Below are positions 1-5,462 of a stretch of DNA of 7,320 nt, one piece after another; the first letter of the stretch is position 1, and every line of letters starts with the position of its first letter. The translations under genes and the position numbers were made by a program. Below the pieces are notes generated by a model that worked only from the letters and a program-made list of their open reading frames with translations, ran no database searches and was not told where the DNA came from. The stretch comes from an uncultured Saprospiraceae bacterium (GTDB lineage Bacteria; Bacteroidota; Bacteroidia; Chitinophagales; Saprospiraceae): the NCBI GenBank assembly GCA_937930625.1, contig CALHBW010000296.1, forward strand, positions 1 to 7,320, written 5' to 3'.

Positions 1-626
1 CAAATATCTGTAACTATCTTGGAAATGGTGGTGCAGCGACCATTAGCAACAACTCATACGACCCGGCAGGCTGCAACAACAATTCAGAAGCCATACAAAG
101 CTGCTTCCTCCCCGTAGAAATCTCCACCCCCCTCCAAGCCCACCTCCAAAACCAAACCGCCCGACTCACATGGCGCACCGAAACAGAAACCCACAATGCA
201 GGCTTCGAGATACAACGCAGCCAAGACGGTGTACAATGGCAAAGAATCGCTTGGCAAGTCGGACAAGGCACAACCACCACGCCACAGACCTATACGCACA
301 CAGACGAAAACCCACTTTCAGGCACATCTTACTACCGACTCAAACAAGTAGATTTTGACGGCAACTTTAGCTACTCCAATATCGCCGATTTATACTACGA
401 GCGAAATACACCAATAAATATCTACCCAAATCCGGTGCAGGACATCCTGCATATCAATACAGAATACGCCATACAAGAAGCCCTCATCTTTGATACCACA
501 GGCAGAACGACTAAAGCACAAATGACCAACAACACAATCAATGTTTCAACTTTACCCAAAGGAATTTACACCCTTAAAATAACTGTTGAAAGCGGGAGTT
601 TTTATGAAAAAATTCTGGTCAAATAG
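1..626 (+). CDS. T9SS type A sorting domain protein, probably leucine-rich/L-domain type (5' end outside window)
   Basis: This is the C-terminal 207 residues of a protein secreted by the type IX system; the frame is open from position 3 and stops at TAG 624-626. The first ~35 residues read NICNYLGNGGAATISNN followed by an Asn/Cys-rich stretch ending in QSC. That resembles the capping segment that follows receptor-L-domain/leucine-rich repeats in many Bacteroidota surface proteins, so the missing N-terminal part is probably such repeats (inference). After LPVEI comes a fibronectin/beta-sandwich-like module with the typical WRTETETHNAGFEIQRSQDG and YYRLKQVDFDG motifs. The last ~70 residues (from about 414) are the sorting domain: the IYPNPVQDILHI motif, then VSTLPKGIYTLKI and a basic end (KILVK). 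Such domains are recognised at the outer membrane and removed as the protein is released or attached to anionic LPS. The coding strand is strikingly rich in A and C over roughly 97-210. A strong terminator follows 22 nt after the stop. Confidence 0.9.
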   Translation, partial: NICNYLGNGGAATISNNSYDPAGCNNNSEAIQSCFLPVEISTPLQAHLQNQTARLTWRTETETHNAGFEIQRSQDGVQWQRIAWQVGQGTTTTPQTYTHTDENPLSGTSYYRLKQVDFDGNFSYSNIADLYYERNTPINIYPNPVQDILHINTEYAIQEALIFDTTGRTTKAQMTNNTINVSTLPKGIYTLKITVESGSFYEKILVK

Positions 627-648
627 CCGAGAAAACAAAGCATGTGAC

Positions 649-692
649 AACAACCCGCCTAACACTTTTGATCTTGGGCGGGTTGTTTTTTT
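649..692 (+). terminator. Intrinsic terminator of the T9SS protein gene
   Basis: An 11-bp perfect stem (649-659 with 677-687, core CAACCCGCC / GGCGGGTTG) is followed by a run of seven T (686-692). It begins 22 nt after the stop codon at 626. Three further pairs, one of them a wobble, can extend the stem into the loop (660-662 with 674-676). Confidence 0.92.
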
Positions 693-720
693 GTTGCGAA
701 AATTCACGAATGAATGGGTA

Positions 721-755
721 CAAAAAAGAGGCTGCATGAAAATCATACAACCTCT
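721..755 (-). terminator. Intrinsic terminator of the DUF1573 gene
   Basis: Read on the minus strand this is a 13-bp stem (755-743 with 739-727) with a 3-nt loop, followed by a T run (727-722). Two pairs are G-U on the minus strand and would be C-A mismatches on the plus strand, so the structure is specific to minus-strand transcripts. It lies 24 nt beyond the stop codon of the DUF1573 gene and, with the terminator at 649-692, insulates two converging units. Confidence 0.9.
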
Positions 756-778
756 CCAATAAAGTGTCTTACAAAAAT

Positions 779-1249
779 TTATTTTGTACGTTCTACCTTC
801 CCGTCAATATACACCGTAGTGAGTGCAGGGATGGTATTCGCTGTAATGTTGATAGGCTTGCGTTGTCTGCCCGATTTGCCTTTCGAATTAAAAACAACGG
901 AGATTTCTGCACTTTGCCCCGGCAATACCGCTTCTTTCGGAAATCTCGGTACAGTGCAACCGCAAGTAGATTTTGCTCCTTCAATCACCAAAGGCGCAGT
1001 ACCTGTATTCGTAAATTTGAAGACATGTTCCACCTTTTCGCCTGATTGGATAGTACCAAAATTATAGACTTCTTCGGTAAATGTCATTACAGGAACATCC
1101 TTTGTCGTCTCCGTATCGTCAACTAAGGTTGTTGCTTCGATGGTTTGAGCAGGACTCATTTCGAGTTCTGTTTCTCCTAACTGTTTTTGCTGACCAAAAG
1201 CCGTGAAAGCCAGACAAAACATCAATGAACAAAGCAATACTTTTTTCAT
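779..1249 (-). CDS. DUF1573 domain-containing secreted protein
   Basis: This is a 156-residue protein with an N-terminal Sec signal peptide (MKKVLLCSLMFCLAFTAFGQ, cleavage near residue 19-20). A short acidic, Thr-rich linker (about 25-52) follows, then one DUF1573 immunoglobulin-like domain (about 55-152). Family hallmarks visible are YNFGTIQSGEKVEHVFKFTN (61-80), the STCGCTVP motif with Cys96 and Cys98, and a closing VYIDGKV strand. DUF1573 proteins are abundant in Bacteroidota and are exported; their biochemical role is unknown. Length is normal for a single-domain member. The ATG at 1249 is the natural start because the signal peptide begins there. No Shine-Dalgarno is seen, as is usual in this phylum. 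The gene is monocistronic: its own promoter lies at 1315-1343 and its own terminator at 721-755. Confidence 0.93.
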   Translation of the reverse strand: MKKVLLCSLMFCLAFTAFGQQKQLGETELEMSPAQTIEATTLVDDTETTKDVPVMTFTEEVYNFGTIQSGEKVEHVFKFTNTGTAPLVIEGAKSTCGCTVPRFPKEAVLPGQSAEISVVFNSKGKSGRQRKPINITANTIPALTTVYIDGKVERTK

Positions 1250-1314
1250 AAGTTAATTGTTTAAAAATTTAATAAAATCAATGTTCTACAACGTTGTTTA
1301 AACATCTGTCGATA

Positions 1315-1343
1315 CAAAGATACATAAATTTTTGACTTTTCAA
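1315..1343 (-). promoter_or_regulatory. Bacteroidota-type promoter of the DUF1573 gene
   Basis: On the minus strand the -7 box TATCTTTG (1322-1315) fits the Bacteroidota consensus TAnnTTTG exactly. A TTG at 1343-1341 lies 18 nt upstream and fits the -33 element. Transcription would start near 1308, leaving a leader of about 60 nt before ATG 1249. The -33 element overlaps the palindrome at 1339-1360. Confidence 0.7.
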
Positions 1344-1360
1344 CTAAATCTTTAGTTAAA
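1339..1360. promoter_or_regulatory. Palindrome overlapping the -33 element (operator or weak terminator)
   Basis: A dyad with core AACTAAA (1342-1348) and TTTAGTT (1351-1357) and a 2-nt centre is extended by T-A pairs on both sides (1339-1340 with 1359-1360). It covers the -33 TTG of the DUF1573 promoter. It could be an operator for a dimeric regulator, or an AT-rich hairpin ending transcripts from the upstream truncated gene. There is no T run to make the second reading strong. Confidence 0.4.
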
Positions 1361-1378
1361 GGTGTTTTAAAATTTTTA

Positions 1379-1434
1379 TCACCCCAATTCTCCAATCTTT
1401 TCAAGCAACCATTTTTTACTATAGCTGATAGGTC
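1379..1434 (-). pseudogene. 3'-end remnant of a paralogue of the upstream helical-repeat gene
   Basis: Directly downstream of the stop of the truncated helical-repeat gene, the minus strand encodes PISYSKKWLLEKIGELG followed by TGA (1381-1379). The upstream gene ends with AIADKKWLLEKIEELK and TAA. The two tails share KKWLLEKI-EL- and both stop at the equivalent place, while the DNA differs at many third positions. The simplest reading is that a second, divergent copy of the gene once stood here and only its last ~17 codons remain, through deletion or recombination between tandem paralogues. No start codon or separate expression is suggested. Confidence 0.7.
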
Positions 1435-2226
1435 TTATTTCAATTCTTCAATTTTTTCTAAAAGCCATTTTTTATCAGCGATAGCTTCATATTTATCAAT
1501 TCTTTCCCGAATAACATCAATAGAACGATTTCCAAAACGATGCTTGATACGGTACAAACCAATGAGTGTTTTAGTAAAATTAATGTACAGTTTTTTGTGT
1601 TGAGCCTTGTGCATCTTACTCTGGCGTATATACTTCATAAAGGAACGAAAAATCTGTTCGCTACGCTCACTATAGTCGCTGTCAAGTTCATAATGAGATT
1701 TCATTAAGAGGACTCGTGCATCTGTATTATAATTTAGATGAATGGCATCCACTCTGATGAAATGACTTACGGCTTCTTTATATTCTTCCTTATAGAAACA
1801 TAACTGCCCTTGATTAAAATGATAGGCACTATCACGAAATTCGGGGTCAAGTCTATTTTTATTTTTTTCAATAAAACTCGCTACCCATTCAAATTCTTTC
1901 AATCTACAACCCAAGGATACACAGTTCTTAAAGGTATTGATAGGAATGTACTTATGTTCGGTCAGGACATTATATTTTAACATCGTTTGGTAATTCATAA
2001 ATGCTTCTCGAAGGTATTCACTTTTGCCCTGATTAATTTTTCTTGCACAATAATTATTAATAATGCGGTAGAGTTGAGTTTTGACATTATTACTTAAAAT
2101 ATCGTTCATTTCTTCAAGCTGTCTTTTCAACTGTTCAAAATATTTTACTTCTTCCGGCGCTCTGGCAACACACAAAGCAGTATAAAGGCAGCACATCGCT
2201 TGCACTTGGGGCAACGGACAGGTCAC
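1435..2226 (-). CDS. 5'-truncated helical-repeat (TPR-like) protein of a Bacteroidota family; native part 2187-1435
   Basis: This is a 263-codon open frame of which only the part from about 2187 (LYTAL...) is native. The first 13 codons, including the ATG at 2226, are antisense of the adjoining LamG gene and arose at a junction. The native ~250 residues are alpha-helical and rich in Lys, Glu, Tyr and Phe. They read like the C-terminal half of a large uncharacterised Bacteroidota family I know from Saprospiria: YFEQLKRQLEEM, then NYCARKINQG, YIPINTFKNCVSLGCRL, a TPR-like unit (AYHFNQGQLCFYKEEYKEAVSHF), ARVLLMKSHYEL, and the terminal WLLEKIEEL. Full members, as I recall, are roughly twice as long, so the N-terminal half is missing. 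No function is known; TPR-like repeats usually mediate protein binding. There is no signal peptide in what remains, so a cytoplasmic location is likely. Cys and Trp are sparse. No promoter is visible, and the fragment is probably not expressed unless read from outside. Confidence 0.72.
   Translation of the reverse strand: MTCPLPQVQAMCCLYTALCVARAPEEVKYFEQLKRQLEEMNDILSNNVKTQLYRIINNYCARKINQGKSEYLREAFMNYQTMLKYNVLTEHKYIPINTFKNCVSLGCRLKEFEWVASFIEKNKNRLDPEFRDSAYHFNQGQLCFYKEEYKEAVSHFIRVDAIHLNYNTDARVLLMKSHYELDSDYSERSEQIFRSFMKYIRQSKMHKAQHKKLYINFTKTLIGLYRIKHRFGNRSIDVIRERIDKYEAIADKKWLLEKIEELK
2182..2191. other. Breakpoint joining two 5'-truncated genes head to head
   Basis: To the right, homology to the second LamG repeat begins at about 2187 (AGG CAG CAC ATC versus TGG CAA CAT ATC in the downstream copy). 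In the same frame a stop codon (TAA 2183-2185) lies immediately upstream. To the left, the minus-strand helical-repeat gene is native up to about 2182-2187. Neither gene has its 5' part, and no intergenic DNA, target-site duplication or insertion sequence end is seen at the join. Confidence 0.75.
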
Positions 2227-3349
2227 GCTCTATGTCAATGGCAATCCGGTAGAAAGTAAGTCTTATTCATACCTGCCCCAAGTAAATATCACCGAATTTA
2301 ATATCGGAAAAGACTATTGGAATGGTCATAATTGGAATGGACTGATAGATGAATTGAGAATCAGCAACCGGGTACGCACACTACAGGAAATTACGGATGC
2401 CATCCTCACTTGTTCGCCTTTTTACAATCTGCCGACGGATGCTTGTGTGGATAATGACAGTCACACGCTGTTGGTATTGCCCTTCGAAGATAGCCCTGTT
2501 GGATTGGGAAGTGAAATTCCGACTTACACAGATTTGACAACCTATAATACAGGCATCAACGGACAGGCAGCCAATATCTCCGATGAAGATAGTGGCTTGA
2601 CTTTCAGTACTAATGGCAATCTAAACACCGCCGAAGGTACGGTCGAAGTATGGCTAAAACCCCTGTGGAATGGCAATGACGGACAATCCCACACCATACT
2701 ACAAGCCGGAACTTGGGGCGGTATATTGATGGAAAAAGATGGCGGCAATTACTTGAAAATTATCCTCAATCGCTGGCAGGGAGCCGATGAAGTCAGTCTT
2801 GGTTACCACGTAGCCCACTGGCAAGCCGGAGAGTGGCAACATATCGCCTACACATGGGGCAACGGGCAGGCACACATGTACATCAACGGCATACCCGTTG
2901 CAAGTAAAACTTACGGAAATTTGCCCGAACTGAATATCTCTGAATTTAATATTGGTAAGGATCACTTTGGTGGAGATACTTGGGATGGATTGATGGATGA
3001 GCTGAAAATCAGCGATATAGCCCGCTCTCCACAAGACATCGCGGATGCAGTTGCCAATTGCTCCTCGGAAATGAGATTCGTACAGCAGCTTGAGATTGTT
3101 GCCTGCAATTATCCCGACCCATTTACTGAATATACGACGATTGAATTTGAATTAATGGAAGATAATCTGACAACTATACAGGTATTTGATATGAAAGGCA
3201 GCCCGATAGCCACTATGCTGAATGAGCATAAGACAAAAGGCAAACATCAAACTACCTTTGACGCCGGAAATTTACCCGCCGGAATGTATTATTACACCAT
3301 TCGCTCCGGTGCATATTCCGGTAATAAAAGCATGATGATTATTAGATAA
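2187..3349 (+). CDS. LamG-repeat T9SS type A sorting domain protein, 5'-truncated
   Basis: The frame is open from 2186 to TAA 3347-3349, giving about 386 residues. It starts inside a LamG/concanavalin A-like beta-sandwich domain (QHIACTWGNGQ, FNIGKDYW, GLIDELRIS), so the real start is lost. The ATG at 2354 is internal and lies within that domain. A second, complete LamG domain spans about 2456-3055 (LLVLPFED, GTVEVWLKP, QHIAYTWGNGQAHMYING, FNIGKDHF, GLMDELKISDIARS). The two copies are clear duplicates. The last ~79 residues (from 3110) are a T9SS type A sorting domain: YPDPFTEYTTIEFEL (the usual Asn of YPNPF is Asp), VFDMKGSPIATM, FDAGNLPAGMYYYTI and a basic end. LamG modules in such proteins typically bind carbohydrates or calcium; the protein would be exported and attached to the cell surface or released. 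No clear terminator follows, only the inverted repeat at 3361-3428. Confidence 0.88.
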
Positions 3350-3360
3350 AACGAAATGAC

Positions 3361-3428
3361 GATGAATGATGAACATGCTATTTTTATTTTTCAGAAAATA
3401 AATAATTAACATTGATTCATCATTCATC
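3361..3428. repeat. Perfect 13-bp inverted repeat with a nested AT hairpin
   Basis: GATGAATGATGAA (3361-3373) is repeated exactly in inverted orientation at 3416-3428. Inside the 42-nt spacer an 8-bp AT stem (3383-3390 with 3395-3402) carries a TCAG loop. It starts 12 nt after the LamG stop. There is no T run after either stem, so it is not a standard intrinsic terminator. It could stabilise the 3' end of the LamG mRNA, or be the edge or a relic of a small mobile or interspersed element. Confidence 0.6.
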
Positions 3429-3480
3429 CTTATGTAAACTTACCCTCTTTCTGAAACAAACATAATACGGAATTCACCAC

Positions 3481-3536
3481 ACACCTTGCCATAGGCAAGG
3501 CTGGTATCCCTATGCCTATTCAAAAATCGTAGGTGT
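3481..3536 (+). promoter_or_regulatory. Structured leader with two mutually exclusive hairpins, upstream of the HTH gene
   Basis: Stem A is CCTTGCC (3484-3490) with GGCAAGG (3494-3500) and a 3-nt ATA loop. Stem B is ATAGGCA (3491-3497) with TGCCTAT (3513-3519). They share 3494-3497, so both cannot form at once. An outer ACACC (3481-3485) / GGTGT (3532-3536) could close the region, though it would compete with the first two pairs of stem A. The segment ends 31 nt before the ATG of the helix-turn-helix gene. It may be a leader switch, a small RNA, or a palindromic binding site for the encoded protein. I match it to no known riboswitch class. Apart from this, the inverted repeat at 3361-3428 and the AT-rich flanks, I see nothing else in 3350-3567, and no TAnnTTTG box there. 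Confidence 0.4.
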
Positions 3537-3567
3537 AGATATTGTCAAACAATAAAATCTCCTAACT

Positions 3568-3759
3568 ATGGATTATAGAGTGAAAACAAGGCAGGAAATC
3601 GCTCAGGAATACGGCATTTCACGAAAGACCTTTTACAACTGGCTGAAAAGAGAAGACATCTGTCTGCAAAACAGACTGGTTTCTCCAAAAGAACAAAAAA
3701 TTATTTATGAAACATTGGGAAATCCTATAAAACAACCACATCGTTTTGCGATGCGATGA
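3568..3759 (+). CDS. Small orphan helix-turn-helix DNA-binding protein (63 aa)
   Basis: The 63-residue protein is almost entirely one helix-turn-helix unit. Residues about 7-27 (TRQEIAQEYGISRKTFYNWLK) have the spacing of a homeodomain-like/transposase-type HTH, with EIAQEYG as first helix, IS as the turn and RKTFYNWLK as recognition helix. A tail, LVSPKEQKIIYETLGNP, is typical of short solo HTH proteins I recall from many Bacteroidota genomes. There is no catalytic domain, so it is a DNA-binding protein of unknown target, possibly related to the N-terminus of a transposase or to a small repressor. The ATG at 3568 is the only reasonable start. The gene stands alone between a structured leader and a strong terminator, which supports its being a real transcription unit. 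The ending KQPHRFAMR is less conserved-looking. Confidence 0.75.
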   Translation: MDYRVKTRQEIAQEYGISRKTFYNWLKREDICLQNRLVSPKEQKIIYETLGNPIKQPHRFAMR

Positions 3760-3799
3760 TAGTGTAAATTCCAAAGTGCAAATTCCAAATCCAATCGGT

Positions 3800-3838
3800 A
3801 AAAGCCATGTAATTCGCTCGAATTGCATGGCTTTTTTT
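3800..3838 (+). terminator. Intrinsic terminator of the HTH gene
   Basis: A 16-bp stem (3800-3815 with 3820-3835) carries a 4-nt GCTC loop and is followed by a run of seven T (3832-3838). The only non-Watson-Crick pair is a U-G that is allowed on plus-strand RNA and would be an A-C mismatch on the minus strand. It lies 40 nt after the stop codon at 3759. Confidence 0.93.
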
Positions 3839-3870
3839 ATTCTGACAAATACACTGCACACCGATTGCCC

Positions 3871-3910
3871 AATCTTACTCAATCTTACCCATTTTTACCC
3901 AATCTTACCC
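3871..3910. repeat. Four-unit 10-bp direct repeat (AATCTTACCC), possible regulator array
   Basis: Four contiguous 10-bp units run without spacing: AATCTTACTC, AATCTTACCC, ATTTTTACCC, AATCTTACCC. Units 2 and 4 are identical and the others differ at one or two positions. The period equals about one helical turn, so equivalent bases face the same side of the DNA. The array ends 12 bp before a -7 box (3923-3930), exactly where an activator or the -33 contacts would sit. No clear -33 TTG is present, which fits a promoter depending on a bound regulator. A simple replication-slippage repeat is the alternative. Confidence 0.65.
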
Positions 3911-3922
3911 ATACATATCATT

Positions 3923-3930
3923 TAACTTTG
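3923..3930 (+). promoter_or_regulatory. Bacteroidota -7 box, probable promoter of the lipoprotein gene
   Basis: TAACTTTG matches TAnnTTTG exactly. Transcription would start near 3937, giving a leader of about 210 nt before ATG 4149. No good -33 TTG is found 17-21 nt upstream; the 10-bp repeats occupy that place. Confidence 0.5.
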
Positions 3931-4148
3931 TGATAACATAAAAAGGCAAAAACAATGATTATTCAACATAGAATTAAGAGTGAATAAGTACGAAATCGAA
4001 GCATCGCTTACAGATAAATATGAGCGCGAAATATCAATACAAAACTCATAGTATTTACGACATAAGCCACCGCATCAACAACGTACCACATCACTCAAGA
4101 TTCTATTTATTTTAACAATTTTTATTAAATATTTTTAAAACATTGATT
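3931..4148 (+). other. Long untranslated leader of the lipoprotein gene
   Basis: This is 218 nt without a credible gene. It contains an 11-codon ATG frame (3955-3987, MIIQHRIKSE) that could be a leader peptide but has no supporting signal. An overlapping open stretch encodes LFNIELRVNKYEIEASLTDK and about a dozen further residues before a stop. It has no ATG and no family resemblance, so it may be a gene relic. The last 55 nt are very AT-rich, as is common just before Bacteroidota start codons. No strong hairpin is seen. Confidence 0.4.
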
Positions 4149-5444
4149 ATGAAAAATTTAAAAGTAAAATCCATTTTATTCAGCCTGATGGCTGTGCTAG
4201 TATTATCTGTTTTTATGACTTCTTGTGAGCAGGAAGTAATTGAAGATACCATTCCGAGTTTGGAAAGCGATGAGCGTGCTTTAGTTCCTCCAATCACCCA
4301 ACCACCGATGGAGACAACAGATGGTTTTCAAGATATGTTATTCTCTGAAAAGTCTGTCTCAGTTTATGGAAATGGTGTTGAGAAAAGGCAATTAGATAAC
4401 GTAGAATTAACTGGTGAACTTAACATCTCAATAGAAGGCAGTGTGATGGGAGTTGTGTCCGTTATTTCTGAAGATAACCGCATTGATGGAACTGTAACGT
4501 TAGACGGTACAATAATGCGCTACAAAACAAAGAATACAACTGTAGAATTGAATCTTTTGGATAATTCGAATGTACTGAAAATCATTGACGACAAGGGACA
4601 AACAACCAAAGTTGATTTATTTGAAACTATCGACAAATTTATTGAAAATCAGCGTAATAATGTAGAAGTCCTGAAACCTGAATTACAAGCGGTAGGAGCA
4701 TATCTTTCTATACTCAATAGTGACGAATGGAGAGCAAATTATAATTATGTACTGAATAGTGGAGCGGATATTCTGCTAAAAGGGTTTTGGTGTCAAGCAG
4801 CAGCTATAAGCGCGGCAGGTGTAGTGGCAGGTGTTTTGGGAGCGAGTTGTTTTGCACTCACGAGTGGTTGTGCGGTAGGTTCTGTGGTAACACTTGGAGG
4901 TTTGGCTATACCTTGTACTGTAGCAGTAGGTTTTTGCGCCGGAGGTACTTTTATTGGAACAACAGCTACCTATGAGCTGATAAAAGCATGGCTCTGTGAG
5001 GGTAATTCCGGTAATGAAGGTAATAATATTTATAATGGAGTTGACCCGTGTGTAATAAGTAGCAATAGCTGGAATTACTTTAGTAATATAGGATGGTTGT
5101 ATGTATATGAATATCTCCCCGGCTGGGCTTGGTCTTACGATTTTAACACCTTTGTATGGATATACGAACCGTTGGAATTATGTGGCGGTTGGATTCAATT
5201 TTATGCAAATGAACCTTTGTGTGGTGCAGCAGGGCTTTTCCTTGAAAATGCAGATAATGATAACCGCGTATGGAATTGGAATGGTTCACAATGGGTGCCC
5301 ATAAATTGCTTTCCGGGGCTTGTGGCTACCGATGAAGGAATAGGTATTTCATCATCCGATACATCTTCTGAAAAGGCACTTAAAGCTTTACCAAAAGAAG
5401 TACCTGTACAAATACAAGTTGTACCTCCTTCTTCTGATAAATAA
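4149..5444 (+). CDS. Lipoprotein with Gly/Ala/Cys-rich hydrophobic core and Trp-rich C-terminal region, unknown family
   Basis: 431 residues. ATG 4149 (MKNLKVKS) is preferred over an in-frame TTG two codons upstream because it gives a canonical lipoprotein signal: basic start, hydrophobic 8-22, lipobox MTSC with Cys26. The mature end CEQEVIEDT is acidic, which in Bacteroidota often goes with export to the cell surface. Residues 60-210 look like a soluble beta-rich domain (VELTGELNISIEGS, RIDGTVTLDGT) followed by helices. Residues 213-283 are a Gly/Ala/Val-rich hydrophobic stretch with six Cys (215, 234, 241, 256, 263, 283). Four more Cys follow (301, 345, 358, 387), making an even ten after Cys26. 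Residues 305-385 are rich in Trp and Tyr (WNYFSNIGWLYVYEYLPGW, WNWNGSQW). The tail is Ser/Pro/Lys-rich. I do not recognise the family. The Cys-rich hydrophobic segment resembles halocin C8-like bacteriocin domains in composition only. It is a single gene with its own upstream box and downstream hairpin. Confidence 0.85.
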   Translation: MKNLKVKSILFSLMAVLVLSVFMTSCEQEVIEDTIPSLESDERALVPPITQPPMETTDGFQDMLFSEKSVSVYGNGVEKRQLDNVELTGELNISIEGSVMGVVSVISEDNRIDGTVTLDGTIMRYKTKNTTVELNLLDNSNVLKIIDDKGQTTKVDLFETIDKFIENQRNNVEVLKPELQAVGAYLSILNSDEWRANYNYVLNSGADILLKGFWCQAAAISAAGVVAGVLGASCFALTSGCAVGSVVTLGGLAIPCTVAVGFCAGGTFIGTTATYELIKAWLCEGNSGNEGNNIYNGVDPCVISSNSWNYFSNIGWLYVYEYLPGWAWSYDFNTFVWIYEPLELCGGWIQFYANEPLCGAAGLFLENADNDNRVWNWNGSQWVPINCFPGLVATDEGIGISSSDTSSEKALKALPKEVPVQIQVVPPSSDK

Positions 5445-5462
5445 ATATTTCTGAATTTTATT

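Noticed and set aside
14..299. Minus-strand ORFs within the first T9SS gene
   Set aside because: They are antisense to conserved secretion-protein motifs and have no family resemblance.
2170..2200. Insertion sequence junction
   Set aside because: No transposase, terminal inverted repeat or target duplication is present; both sides are identifiable gene interiors.
2224..2226. ATG as start of the helical-repeat protein
   Set aside because: It lies in sequence that is antisense to the LamG domain; the native frame is already open beyond it and family resemblance begins only at about 2187.
2354..2356. ATG as start of the LamG protein
   Set aside because: The frame is open upstream to 2186 and encodes conserved LamG motifs there, with no signal peptide at 2354; a secreted protein would need one.
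3871..3910. CRISPR array
   Set aside because: The units are 10 bp and contiguous, with no spacers and no cas genes nearby.
3955..3987. 11-codon frame as a leader peptide
   Set aside because: No ribosome-binding signal, no run of regulatory codons and no attenuator hairpin accompany it.
4143..4145. TTG start for the lipoprotein
   Set aside because: ATG 4149 two codons later gives a normal lipoprotein signal peptide and a more common start codon.
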